A DNA stretch of 64,000 nucleotides from CAKVLS01 sp045534265 (GCA_045534265.1 JAZSJH010000005.1:62001-126000); one strand, 5' to 3'. Positions 1 to 7,798 are shown, counted from the stretch's first letter. Notes: generated by a model not told the origin, from the sequence alone. A program made the numbers and translations.

Positions 1-2
1 TA

Positions 3-842
3 AATACTTTTTTGCAAACAACCAAGCTTAAAGGCTATAACCAAAAGACAGGGCAAGGGCTTTTGAGATACCTTGTTATAAGGGAACTAAATGAAGAGTT
101 TTTGATAACGCTTGTTGCAACAAAAAAAGAAATTCCTAACATAAAAATTTTGCAAAAACTCCTTGATGATGAAAATATCAAGTATGGACTTTTTGTTAAT
201 ATCAACGTGTCAAAAAGCTCACTTATTTTGACTGAAAAATTTGTGCATATTTGCGGCAAAAAAACTCTAACCGGAAGATATGTTTGCTCCAATGGTAAGG
301 TGATAAAATATCCTATTTCGCCACTATCATTTATGCAAGTAAATGACTATGTAAAAGAAAGAATTTATAAGCTAGCCGAAGACAATTTGAAAGGCGAAAA
401 GTTAATTATTGATGCATATAGCGGAGCGGGACTTTTGACCGCGATATTGTCTCAAAATGCAGACCGTGTGGTCGGGATTGAGATAGTTGGGCAGGCTACA
501 CAAGATGCAGATAAGCTAATGCGAGATAATAGTATAACCAATATGATTAATATAAATGCCGATTGTATGGTCGGGATTGATAAAGCCCTAAACAAAGGCG
601 AAAGCAAGGATTTTGCAATTGTGCTAGATCCACCAAGAAAAGGAGCCGACCAAACGGTCTTAAAAAAGGTTTTGACGGCATCTCCAAACAAGATAATTTA
701 TATTTCTTGTAACCCTGCAACATTGGCTAGAGATATGAAGATTTTGAGTGATGGTTATGAGATTTCTAAAATTTTGCCTTGCGATATGTTTCCCAACACT
801 GCAGAAATAGAAAACTTTGTTGTTATGACAAAGAAAAAATAG
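3..842 (+). CDS. RNA (uracil-C5)-methyltransferase, RlmD/TrmA family, 5'-truncated by window edge
   Basis: SAM-dependent methyltransferase that makes 5-methyluridine in 23S rRNA or tRNA. The frame is open from base 3 with no stop, so the true start lies upstream and only about the last 280 residues are present. Visible family marks are the SPLSFMQVN segment typical of TrmA/RlmD enzymes, the SAM-binding motif DAYSGAGLLTA, the VLDPPRKG motif, and ISCNPATLARD, which carries the nucleophilic cysteine. The N-terminal TRAM domain and Fe-S cysteines, if any, are outside the window, so RlmD cannot be separated from RlmCD or TrmA. The next gene starts 34 bp downstream. Confidence 0.88.
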   Translation, partial: NTFLQTTKLKGYNQKTGQGLLRYLVIRELNEEFLITLVATKKEIPNIKILQKLLDDENIKYGLFVNINVSKSSLILTEKFVHICGKKTLTGRYVCSNGKVIKYPISPLSFMQVNDYVKERIYKLAEDNLKGEKLIIDAYSGAGLLTAILSQNADRVVGIEIVGQATQDADKLMRDNSITNMININADCMVGIDKALNKGESKDFAIVLDPPRKGADQTVLKKVLTASPNKIIYISCNPATLARDMKILSDGYEISKILPCDMFPNTAEIENFVVMTKKK

Positions 843-876
843 TTATAAATTTTATACTAAAAATAGGACAAAAAAT

Positions 877-1314
877 ATGATAAAAAAAGCAACAAAAAAT
901 GACGTAAAAATTTTGGCATCACTTGCTGTTAAATTGTGGCCAAAGCATACCTTAGAAGAACTGATTTTGGACTTTGAAAATTTGTCAAAAGACAAAAAGT
1001 CAAAGTGTTTTATAAAGTACCACAATGGTCTTGCGGTTGGCTTTGCTCACTGCAGCTTAAGAAGTGATTATGTAGAAGGTACTAGCTCATCACCCGTTGG
1101 ATATTTGGAAGGGATTTTTGTAGAAAGTACTTGCAGAAATTTGGGTTTTGCAAAAGAATTGATTTTGGCTTGTGAAGACTGGGCGAAAGAAAAAGGGTGT
1201 GTAGAGTTTGCAAGCGACTGCGAATTATCTAATGTGGCAAGTTTGAATTTCCACCTTGCTGTTGGGTTTGAAAAAGCAAACGAAATTATTTGTTTTAGAA
1301 AGACAATTAAATAG
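877..1314 (+). CDS. GNAT acetyltransferase resembling aminoglycoside 6'-N-acetyltransferase AAC(6')
   Basis: Small GNAT-fold acetyl-CoA-dependent N-acetyltransferase of 145 residues, the usual length for chromosomal AAC(6') enzymes. The central block reads RSDYVEGTSSSPVGYLEGIFV, followed by a GFAKELI acetyl-CoA loop, EWA..KGC.EFASD, and an H..VGFEKA end; this order closely follows AAC(6')-Iy/Iz-type enzymes (from memory: RHDYVNG..SSPV.FLEGIFV). The family acetylates the 6'-amino group of kanamycin/tobramycin-type drugs in the cytoplasm, but several chromosomal members are cryptic or act on other amines. AGGA lies about 9 nt before the ATG. It probably shares a transcript with the methyltransferase upstream. 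Confidence 0.72.
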   Translation: MIKKATKNDVKILASLAVKLWPKHTLEELILDFENLSKDKKSKCFIKYHNGLAVGFAHCSLRSDYVEGTSSSPVGYLEGIFVESTCRNLGFAKELILACEDWAKEKGCVEFASDCELSNVASLNFHLAVGFEKANEIICFRKTIK

Positions 1315-1371
1315 CTAATCGTTTTACCTTTTGCGATATTTTTGATAAACTATATTTTGTAGGAGATGTAT

Positions 1372-2046
1372 ATGAAGATAAGAAAAGTTATATCTGCAAT
1401 ATTTGTTTGTATGCTATCATTATTTTTGGTTGCGTGCAGCGGCAAAGATAACACAAGAGTTGCAACTGTAAATGCAGATGATGATATTATTATGACAATA
1501 TACGCATATGATGGTGCGGGCGAAAGTAGATTTGGGCTTTTGAATCTAGGGCATAGTTTTTTGTCTTTTGAAAATAAAACAACAGAAACTATCAAAATAG
1601 GAAAATATGATTTGCCGGCGGGTGATATTGTTACTATTAGTACTTGGTCTATTAGTGAGCATTTTGGTATATGGTATAACACAGAGAGCAACTATATAAA
1701 ATATTATGACAAGTACAACGGCAGATTTTCTGTTTCGGTTGGACTAGAAGTTGATTGCCTAGATAAGATGAACAAGTTTATAGAAAACAATGACAAATGG
1801 CTACCTACAAAAAACTGTACTAACTTTTCTGTAGGACTATGGAACACATTGTGCGAAAAAGAAGAGAGAGTAAGTACGCCACTTATTTATACTCCAAGCA
1901 AATTAACTCAAGATATAAAATCTTTCACAAGCTATGAGAAAAACAAAGAAATAACAGTTAGTGATAGATTTGGGTATTTTGACAAATGCGGAAACTTTGT
2001 ACAATACGCTTTTGATAAAGCTGTAGCGGAGGTGGAAAATGCTTAA
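1372..2046 (+). CDS. Lipoprotein with papain-like/DUF4105-type motifs
   Basis: Predicted lipoprotein: signal peptide with lipobox LVAC, so Cys about residue 22 would be lipidated and the protein anchored on the outer face of the membrane. I chose ATG 1372, not 1366, because AGGAG at 1361-1365 abuts 1366 but is 6 nt from 1372. The mature part contains LGHSFLSFEN and, about 90 residues on, NCTNFSVGLWN. A His followed later by an N-C-[TS]-x-F block is the arrangement of circularly permuted papain-like peptidases and DUF4105-like proteins. That reading is inference; catalytic activity is not shown. It overlaps the next gene by 8 bp, so they are co-translated. Confidence 0.6.
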   Translation: MKIRKVISAIFVCMLSLFLVACSGKDNTRVATVNADDDIIMTIYAYDGAGESRFGLLNLGHSFLSFENKTTETIKIGKYDLPAGDIVTISTWSISEHFGIWYNTESNYIKYYDKYNGRFSVSVGLEVDCLDKMNKFIENNDKWLPTKNCTNFSVGLWNTLCEKEERVSTPLIYTPSKLTQDIKSFTSYEKNKEITVSDRFGYFDKCGNFVQYAFDKAVAEVENA

Positions 2047-2284
2047 GAAGATTTTGATTATATCACTTTCTGTAGTTGACCTTTTGCTTTTGTACTATGG
2101 CATATGCCATATAGCGGGCGGACTTGATGCTCCGGTGCTTGTTGGGGCAAACGGTAATGCATATTTTATGGGGCTACATATTATGGGTTTTGTATTTATG
2201 GCGTTGTTTGCTGTTTTATTGATTGTAATAATTATGATTGCTTTGTATATGAAACCAAAAGGAAAACAAAATGAAAAAAGTTAG
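2039..2284 (+). CDS. Small two-helix membrane protein, unknown
   Basis: Protein of 81 residues with two hydrophobic segments (about residues 4-25 and 45-70) separated by a glycine-rich loop, and a short lysine-rich cytoplasmic tail (KPKGKQNEKS). GGAGG lies just before the ATG inside the preceding lipoprotein gene, which it overlaps by 8 bp, and it overlaps the following gene by 14 bp. This tight packing argues for a real co-translated gene. I do not recognise the family. Confidence 0.6.
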   Translation: MLKKILIISLSVVDLLLLYYGICHIAGGLDAPVLVGANGNAYFMGLHIMGFVFMALFAVLLIVIIMIALYMKPKGKQNEKS

Positions 2285-2768
2285 CATTGATGTTTATAAC
2301 GAATATCTATCTACAAAAGCTGATTTGGATTTTTATTTTACTATTATGTTTGAAAATCTAGATTACTTTACCGTAGCTGATGATTTTATCGTTATCAAAA
2401 AAGGTGAAAATGTAGAAGTTATTATTGATAAGTTTTCTTCTGTCGAATTTCAAACTTATGTTTACAAACCATTTTTTGAAAGTTTGAAAGACAAAAAACT
2501 TATTGAAGGCGAAACTTTGGATACAATGTTTGAATATACTTTTAGCCGTACTATAAGGGCGGCAAAAGACAATATTTACATTATGCTTCACGCGGGGTCA
2601 AAAGAATTGTTTGAAGGAAAGTTTGAAGACGAAATAATAGAGCGTATTAACAAAAAAGCCTATGCTTTATTTGAAGGTATTGACAACAGCGTTGACAGAG
2701 AAATATATTTTGCTGTAGAAAAAGAAGTTTTACAATTTATAAAGGATTATGGCTTTGATGGAGAATAA
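2271..2768 (+). CDS. Hypothetical soluble protein
   Basis: Acidic protein of 165 residues, without signal peptide or membrane segment. Mostly alpha-helical by composition, with FENLDYF near the N-terminus and an E/K-rich C-terminal half. No motif recognised. It overlaps both neighbours (14 bp upstream, 20 bp downstream), so it belongs to the run of small genes from 1372 to 3279, apparently one operon concerned with the envelope. Confidence 0.55.
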   Translation: MKKVSIDVYNEYLSTKADLDFYFTIMFENLDYFTVADDFIVIKKGENVEVIIDKFSSVEFQTYVYKPFFESLKDKKLIEGETLDTMFEYTFSRTIRAAKDNIYIMLHAGSKELFEGKFEDEIIERINKKAYALFEGIDNSVDREIYFAVEKEVLQFIKDYGFDGE

Positions 2769-3279
2769 TACCCCAAAGACGCAAGAAACCCAAACCGAAG
2801 ACTTAGAGCAAAAAAGAGAAAAGCCTTGGTATATAGTCAGCATTATATCTGCTGTTTTGTATTCGGCTTTTATCTTTATAGGGCTTGATTATACCGGCTC
2901 AAAAACTTTGGCTGGGATTTTGATTGCTTGCGAAGTTGTATATGTTATATCGCTTGTTTTGATAATAGTTTTGTCAAAAGACAAATCAAAACTATCTCTT
3001 AGAATAAAAAATTACAAAAGCGCCGTAAAGATACTTAAGGCTTTTTCGTCTATTATATGTCTTATTCTTGCTATATCTGTTGTTATTAGCAGCGCAAGCG
3101 GATTTGATATGAACAACTTCTTTGATATATGCTACAAGATATTTATGATAGCTTTTTCGGCTTTATCGGCTATATTTTCTATCTCAACAATTATTTTTAG
3201 AAAGAAAATAGAAAATACTAAAGCCCTTTTGAAAGAAAAATTAAAAGAAAATTGGGAAGATTCAAAAATAAAACGCTAA
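2749..3279 (+). CDS. Membrane protein with four predicted helices
   Basis: Protein of about 176 residues: a charged, Gln/Glu-rich N-terminal tail of about 25 residues, then four hydrophobic helices (roughly 27-48, 54-76, 95-116 and 124-150) and a basic C-terminus (KALLKEKLKENWEDSKIKR). A second ATG lies three codons in (2758) and AAAGGA at 2741-2746 could serve either. The C-terminal KEKLKEN resembles the N-terminus of the next protein (MKEKLKENL), perhaps by chance. Function unknown. Confidence 0.55.
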   Translation: MALMENNTPKTQETQTEDLEQKREKPWYIVSIISAVLYSAFIFIGLDYTGSKTLAGILIACEVVYVISLVLIIVLSKDKSKLSLRIKNYKSAVKILKAFSSIICLILAISVVISSASGFDMNNFFDICYKIFMIAFSALSAIFSISTIIFRKKIENTKALLKEKLKENWEDSKIKR

Positions 3280-3329
3280 ATTAATAGGGTTTTATTTTTT
3301 TATTTGCTATAATAACTATAGGTGAAAGT

Positions 3330-4319
3330 ATGAAAGAAAAATTAAAAGAAAACTTAAACGTAATTATTTTTTCAATAGTTAACTTTTTTGTGGGCTTAAC
3401 TTGCCTACTTATTATCAAAAACCCAGTGCCTATTTCTATCGCCAAAAGATTTATTGTAGGCGAACTTGGTAATAAGTGGATACTATTGTTATTTCTATTT
3501 TTAGGGCTACTTCTTGGTGGCGTGGGACTAATCGGCAAGCAAACCAGTGCAGAGCACGTTTTATTTGCAAGAAAAAGACAAATAGGCATCAATGTTTTGA
3601 TTACTCTTTGGACAGTGATTGTTTACTTTTTCTTGTGTCTATTTACCAGTATGGATATTATAGGCAGTAGAGTAATGCTGAATATTGCTTCTATGACTGT
3701 ATGTGTTGTAGCTTGCGTGCTAGCTCTATTTGCCAAAAACATATTCGGCAAAAAACAAGAAGATACATATCTAAATTATAGATTATCACTAACTATTTTT
3801 GTTAGCGAGATATGCGGATATGTTTTGCTAGTTGTTGCCGCTGTTAACATATTTGTTGACCACTTGCTTTTCATTTTGCCATTTGTAGTAGTTTGCGGAC
3901 TCGTTATTTACCTTGTTCCTATGCTATGTACAAAAAACCTTAAGAAAAAACAACAAGAAATGCAAAAACAAGAAACCGAAGAAATAATGGCATCTGACGA
4001 AAAAATTCTAAACGCTGTAAATTTTGCTTCAGATATGATTAGCGAAAAGGCAACTTCTAAAAAATCAAAATCAAAAGCAGAACCTGAAAAGCCAGAAGAA
4101 AAACCTGTAGAGCTTGCAGAAGAAGTGGTAAGAAGTAAAAAACAAACTAAAAAACTAGAACGCCGCACTCAAACCAAAAAATCTCAAAACTCAGGCGGCA
4201 ATAAATCTTTTGCTAAATCATCAACTTCAAAACCGAAATCTAAACAAAGTGTAAAGAAGCAAACAAAATCAAGTAGCAACTATAAAGGTACTTCAAAAAC
4301 AAAAAATATTAAAAAATAA
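3330..4319 (+). CDS. Polytopic membrane protein with Lys/Ser-rich tail
   Basis: Protein of 329 residues. The first 200 contain about six hydrophobic segments; the last 130 are a hydrophilic tail very rich in lysine, serine, glutamate and threonine, becoming strongly basic at the end (SKPKSKQSVKKQTKSS). AGGTGAAAGT precedes the ATG. The tail looks disordered and would sit in the cytoplasm, where it could bind nucleic acid or anionic lipid; that is inference. No family recognised. The SAM-riboswitch promoter begins directly after the stop. Confidence 0.6.
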   Translation: MKEKLKENLNVIIFSIVNFFVGLTCLLIIKNPVPISIAKRFIVGELGNKWILLLFLFLGLLLGGVGLIGKQTSAEHVLFARKRQIGINVLITLWTVIVYFFLCLFTSMDIIGSRVMLNIASMTVCVVACVLALFAKNIFGKKQEDTYLNYRLSLTIFVSEICGYVLLVVAAVNIFVDHLLFILPFVVVCGLVIYLVPMLCTKNLKKKQQEMQKQETEEIMASDEKILNAVNFASDMISEKATSKKSKSKAEPEKPEEKPVELAEEVVRSKKQTKKLERRTQTKKSQNSGGNKSFAKSSTSKPKSKQSVKKQTKSSSNYKGTSKTKNIKK

Positions 4320-4321
4320 AA

Positions 4322-4350
4322 TTGACAACAAATAATAGTTTTGTTAATAT
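4322..4350 (+). promoter_or_regulatory. Promoter of metK
   Basis: TTGACA at 4322-4327, 17-nt spacer, TAATAT at 4345-4350. The predicted start at about 4357 lies just before the riboswitch P1 stem. Confidence 0.8.
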
Positions 4351-4357
4351 ATTTACA

Positions 4358-4493
4358 TAACCTATAAAGAGTGTGCGAGGGACAAGCCTTACGACCACAC
4401 AGCAACCTACCTGCAAAGGCAAGGTGCTAATGCTTGTATGATGGGAAAAACAAAAGATAAAAAAGGTCCTATCATAAGATAGGGCCTTTTTAT
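4358..4493 (+). ncRNA. SAM riboswitch (SAM-I clan) with terminator, upstream of metK
   Basis: Core blocks in the order of the SAM-I clan: AAAGAG, a P2 stem (GTGTG with CACAC) enclosing GAGGGACAAGCC, then GCAACC, a short P3, and AAGGTGCTAA. P1 can form between 4361-4365 (CCTAT) and 4441-4445 (ATGGG). The 3' strand of P1, TGATGGGA at 4439-4446, can instead pair over eight positions with TCCTATCA at 4467-4474, the 5' arm of a strong terminator (4461-4493) ending in T residues. Ligand-bound P1 would therefore release the terminator and shut off metK, the normal OFF logic. Which SAM-I-clan subtype it is I cannot fix without a covariance model. Confidence 0.85.
4461..4493 (+). terminator. Riboswitch-controlled terminator before metK
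   Basis: Near-perfect hairpin AAAAAGGTCCTATC / GATAGGGCCTTTTT with loop ATAA, the expression platform of the SAM riboswitch. Confidence 0.85.
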
Positions 4494-4538
4494 TTTCTCT
4501 TTTTAGGTTATAAAAAATAAAAGGGAGAAAAATATATT

Positions 4539-5630
4539 ATGGAAGAAATAATAACAAGTGAAAGTGTTGGCAGGGGACACCCAGACAAAACCTGCGATAT
4601 TATTGCGGATAGTTTTTTGGACGAAGCAATAAGACAAGATAAAGACAGCCAAATGGCAGTAGAATGTGCTATAAAAGATGACCTTTTGATGATTTATGGT
4701 GAGCAAACCACAAAAGCAGTGATTGATTACGAAACTATTGCAAGGAATATTCTCAAAGATATTGGCTACAAAAATGATTTTAGAATAATAAAGCAAATAT
4801 CTATCCAATCTCCAGAAATAAACAACGCAGTAACAAAATCTAAACTTTGCGCCAATGACCAAGGCATTGTTTTTGGGTATGCTACAAATGAAAGCAGTGA
4901 TTATATGCCACTTCCTATCAGTATCGCTCATAGCCTTATGAAAGAGTACGAAAACTACCGCAAAACAAACCCACTATTTTTTGCCGATAGCAAAAGCCAA
5001 GTTTCTATAAAATATGTGGACGGAAAACCAATGTCTGTTGATACAATACTTCTTTCTGTATCACATAGCGAAGTTTTGAGTTGGGGAGAAATAAAAGCCC
5101 TTATAAAAACAAATGTTGTGGATAAAGTACTTAAAAATGTGTTTATAGACAAATCAAACTATAACCTAATAATAAATCCAAGCGGTAAGTTTACTATTTG
5201 GGGTAGTTTTGGTGATAGCGGTTGCGTGGGAAGAAAAATTGTTGTTGATACTTATGGTGGTGTTGGCAAAGTAGGTGGCGGTTGTTTTAGCTCCAAAAAC
5301 GCAACCAAGGTGGATAGGTCAGGGGCATATTTTGCAAGATTTATTGCAAAAAATATAGTTGCTCACAACCTAGCTGACAAATGCGAAATCGGTCTGAGTT
5401 ACGGCATTGGTCTTGAATATCCTATCAGTATATCTGTCGAAACATTTGGTACAGAAAAGGTGGCAAAAGACAAGATTTATAAGTTCATAACAGATAACTT
5501 TGATTTGTCAGTGGATAGTATGATAAAAGAACTTGACCTTCAAAAGCCTATCTTTGCAAAAACTGCTTGTTATGGGCATTTTGGGAATCCAGACTTTAGT
5601 TGGGAAAAAATCAAGAAATGCAAAATATAA
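4539..5630 (+). CDS. metK: S-adenosylmethionine synthetase
   Basis: Makes S-adenosylmethionine from methionine and ATP in the cytosol. Visible signatures: GHPDK near the N-terminus, DQGIVFGYATNE, GDSGCVGRKIVVDTYGG, GGGCFSSKNATKVDRS and YGHFG near the end. The catalytic Lys and Asp of GRK, SSK and TKVD are kept, but the usual GKDP loop reads SKNA and the chain is short (363 residues against about 385-400), so this is a divergent MetK. AGGGAGAA lies before ATG 4539. It is the only gene behind the SAM riboswitch, so its product represses its own transcript. Confidence 0.95.
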   Translation: MEEIITSESVGRGHPDKTCDIIADSFLDEAIRQDKDSQMAVECAIKDDLLMIYGEQTTKAVIDYETIARNILKDIGYKNDFRIIKQISIQSPEINNAVTKSKLCANDQGIVFGYATNESSDYMPLPISIAHSLMKEYENYRKTNPLFFADSKSQVSIKYVDGKPMSVDTILLSVSHSEVLSWGEIKALIKTNVVDKVLKNVFIDKSNYNLIINPSGKFTIWGSFGDSGCVGRKIVVDTYGGVGKVGGGCFSSKNATKVDRSGAYFARFIAKNIVAHNLADKCEIGLSYGIGLEYPISISVETFGTEKVAKDKIYKFITDNFDLSVDSMIKELDLQKPIFAKTACYGHFGNPDFSWEKIKKCKI

Positions 5631-5747
5631 CAAAAAATAAATGCTAATAAAAAAAGTTGTTTTACTGTATAAAGAACAAACCATATAAAAAGTAACATTG
5701 GCACTTTCAAAAAATGTTAGAAAATCACACAAAAAATAACAAAAAAC

Positions 5748-5789
5748 ATTGACTTTTGTTTTTATAAGTTATATAATACAAAAGTCAAT
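5748..5789 (+). promoter_or_regulatory. tRNA-Lys promoter inside a 12-bp inverted repeat
   Basis: TTGACT (5749-5754), 17 nt, TATAAT (5772-5777). Perfect 12-bp inverted repeats at 5748-5759 and 5778-5789 enclose the -10 box, the left arm containing the -35 box and the right arm covering the start region; possible operator. Confidence 0.7.
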
Positions 5790-5795
5790 CGATAT

Positions 5796-5871
5796 GGACG
5801 ACTAGCTCAGTTGGTAGAGCAACTGACTCTTAATCAGTGGGTCCAGGGTTCGAGTCCCTGGTCGTCCACCA
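5796..5871 (+). tRNA. tRNA-Lys(CTT)
   Basis: 76 nt including encoded CCA. The acceptor stem GGACGAC pairs with GTCGTCC; D-arm AGCTCAGTTGGTAGAGC; anticodon loop CTCTTAA gives anticodon CTT, reading AAG; T-loop GGTTCGAGTCC. The last seven bases are part of a 41-bp direct repeat that recurs at 7758. Confidence 0.97.
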
Positions 5872-5905
5872 ACTAAATGCCGAGTTTATCGGCATTTTTT
5901 TATTA
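5865..5905 (+). repeat. Left 41-bp direct repeat (attachment-like), tRNA 3' end plus terminator
   Basis: Perfect copy of 7758-7798. It consists of the last seven bases of tRNA-Lys (TCCACCA) and the tRNA terminator hairpin ATGCCGA/TCGGCAT with its T-run. Duplicated tRNA 3' ends are the usual scar of site-specific integration. Confidence 0.9.
5875..5905 (+). terminator. tRNA-Lys terminator
   Basis: Hairpin AATGCCGA-GTTTA-TCGGCATT followed by a T-run; duplicated at 7768-7798. Confidence 0.85.
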
Positions 5906-6014
5906 AATGATTTTTTATATTTAAAGGTTATATGAAAAAATACGCGATATAATTTTGTAATCTTTACAATTTATTGCGAAGGTGGTACAATGTATTTGTT
6001 ATATAGGAGAGAAA

Positions 6015-7112
6015 ATGAACGTTTTATATTTAATTGGTAATGGGTTTGATGTTAATGCAGGGATGAAAACTAGATATTCAGATTTTTATGATTATTACCT
6101 GAATTCTAACAATGATGAAAATCCACTGATTTCTGAAGTCAAAAAATCAATTAACCAATATTTGAATAATAAAGAATTTTCAAAAATCAATTGGTCAGAT
6201 TTAGAAATTGCTTTTGGAAAATATTGTGAAAATTTTAACTCAAAAGAGGATTTTGACACAGTCTATAAAGATTTAGTTTTAAGTTTATCGAAATATTTGC
6301 AAACTCAAGAAAAAGCATATTTAATTCCTGAAAAATGTAAAACAATATTTATAAATGATTTGTGTTCTCCTTTTAAATATATTTCTGAAGTTGATAGGGA
6401 ATATTTTAATACATATCTTAATTCTTTTACCTCATTTTTAAAGGTAAACATTATTACATATAATTATACGAATTCGATAGAGAATATTTTGCAATGGAAA
6501 GGTTCTTCTTTATATGTTGGAACTAAGCTAAATCATGGACAAGTACAGATTGATAATATACAACACATTCATGGGTATACTAATAAAAGAATGGTCTTAG
6601 GCGTAAATGATGAAAGTCAGGTAAACAATTCAGAATTGTTGAAAAATCAATACTTCAAGAATGCAATCATTAAAAAGGATTGTAATAATGCACAAAAAAC
6701 ACTTCATGTTAAAATATGTAAAAATCTGATTTTGGAAGCAAATATTATTTGTATGTTTGGTTTATCTTTAGGAGAAACAGATAAAGATTGGTGGAGTTTT
6801 ATTATAGAAAATATAGAAAAAAAGAATATTAAATTGATTATTTTTGCACATTCTGAGCAAGAAGTTAATGGAATATTTAGTTATGAACAAGCAGAAATTT
6901 CAGACAAGATTATATATAGATTTTTATCAATGTCAAATTTGAATAATGATGCTAAAGAAAGGGTTAGAAAAAACATATATGTAGCTATAAATGCAAATAT
7001 ATTTAATTTTAAATTTGATAAAATTAGAAAACTTGATAATTTAAAAAATGAATTTCGCAAATTAGCAAAAGATCAAACAATAACAAAAAATGAAGTTAAG
7101 TTTGCTAGATAG
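6015..7112 (+). CDS. AbiH-family phage abortive-infection protein
   Basis: Cytoplasmic protein of 365 residues matching the AbiH family, first known from lactococcal phage resistance. Seen: LIGNGFD at residues 6-12 followed by a KTRYSDF segment, TYNYT at about 148-152, HIHGY at about 184-188 with LGVND shortly after, and FGLSLGETDKDWW at about 248-260. This is the family order (nucleotide-binding-like GNGFD at the start, GxSLGxTDxDWW late). Start 6015 is chosen because AGGAGA lies 6 nt upstream; the frame is open 11 codons further up with no ribosome site. How AbiH proteins act is not established. It is the first gene of the tRNA-Lys island. Confidence 0.82.
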   Translation: MNVLYLIGNGFDVNAGMKTRYSDFYDYYLNSNNDENPLISEVKKSINQYLNNKEFSKINWSDLEIAFGKYCENFNSKEDFDTVYKDLVLSLSKYLQTQEKAYLIPEKCKTIFINDLCSPFKYISEVDREYFNTYLNSFTSFLKVNIITYNYTNSIENILQWKGSSLYVGTKLNHGQVQIDNIQHIHGYTNKRMVLGVNDESQVNNSELLKNQYFKNAIIKKDCNNAQKTLHVKICKNLILEANIICMFGLSLGETDKDWWSFIIENIEKKNIKLIIFAHSEQEVNGIFSYEQAEISDKIIYRFLSMSNLNNDAKERVRKNIYVAINANIFNFKFDKIRKLDNLKNEFRKLAKDQTITKNEVKFAR

Positions 7113-7130
7113 TGAAATATTAGAGGTTTT

Positions 7131-7733
7131 ATGAATTTAGAAGAATATAATAAAGTTAAAAATTTTACATACCTTGAATATTGTGATTATTTGCAACAAA
7201 AATATGGTATAGGCGTTTGTGATTATATGACAAAAGCATATAATAAAAGGCCAAAGATTTCTAGAAGTAAAGAAGGTTTATTTGTTCACCACAAATTTGA
7301 AGACCATGCAATATTACTTTCAAATAAAAAATTTGCAATGGTAAACCCTTTTGAATGGCAATTTGCTGAAAATATGGTTTATTGTGATTATTTAGAACAT
7401 TTATTATTACATGTTTTAATTTGTGAAAAACCAGCAAAAGATAAAAATAAATTTGAAGCTGTTGGAATAGGTGGCTTTTTTATAATTATTTCAACTCTAA
7501 ATGATTTTTATAGTGGTTGGAATACGGAAAAATTAACTTGGCTACAAACTTGTTTAGAAAAAGTATCAAAAGATAAAAATGTTTACCTTGAAATTATTAA
7601 ACGATTTAAACATAATTGCAACAAACATCCTCATTACACAGAAGACTGTCTTTATAGGAGTTATAATTCTCAATTAGGAAATTGGTCTATTGAAAATAAT
7701 AAACAACTTTTTAAGGAAATAAAACAGCTTTAA
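7131..7733 (+). CDS. Conserved small protein with HNH-like HH..E motif, partner of AbiH
   Basis: Protein of 200 residues, 18 bp after abiH and inside the same direct repeats, so very likely co-transcribed and co-inherited. Residues 50-60 read LFVHHKFEDHA, and 76-94 read WQFAENMVYCDYLEHLLLH. A paired His followed by an acidic residue and then a helix with EHLLLH recalls His-Me-finger/HNH-like proteins of Gram-positive phages and plasmids. Nuclease function is inference; the zinc-binding CxxC knuckles of classical HNH enzymes are missing. No signal peptide or membrane segment. Confidence 0.55.
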   Translation: MNLEEYNKVKNFTYLEYCDYLQQKYGIGVCDYMTKAYNKRPKISRSKEGLFVHHKFEDHAILLSNKKFAMVNPFEWQFAENMVYCDYLEHLLLHVLICEKPAKDKNKFEAVGIGGFFIIISTLNDFYSGWNTEKLTWLQTCLEKVSKDKNVYLEIIKRFKHNCNKHPHYTEDCLYRSYNSQLGNWSIENNKQLFKEIKQL

Positions 7734-7757
7734 AAATTAGAGTTAAGTTTCTTATGC

Positions 7758-7798
7758 TCCACCAACTAAATGCCGAGTTTATCGGCATTTTTTTATTA
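7758..7798 (+). repeat. Right 41-bp direct repeat (attachment-like)
   Basis: Identical to 5865-5905, including the terminator hairpin, so it also ends the abiH transcript. It lies 24 bp after the stop of the second island gene. Confidence 0.9.

Larger units (their letters stand above)
5872..7798 (+). mobile_element. Two-gene defence island at tRNA-Lys, no integrase
   Basis: A 1.9-kb segment between the two 41-bp repeats, carrying an abiH-type gene and a second small gene in the same direction. Both genes are visibly more AT-rich than the neighbouring metK and flavoprotein genes, which suggests acquisition. There is no recombinase inside or next to it, so any movement would need an integrase in trans, or the integrase has been lost. 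The downstream copy of the repeat carries no complete tRNA, as expected for an insertion placed behind an intact tRNA. Confidence 0.75.

Noticed and set aside
6015..7112. SIR2-type NADase defence protein
   Set aside because: GNGFD with the late GLSLGETDKDWW fits AbiH better; SIR2 catalytic Asn-His pattern not found.
5872..7798. Prophage or integrative element with recombinase
   Set aside because: No integrase, transposase or phage structural gene lies in or beside the repeats.
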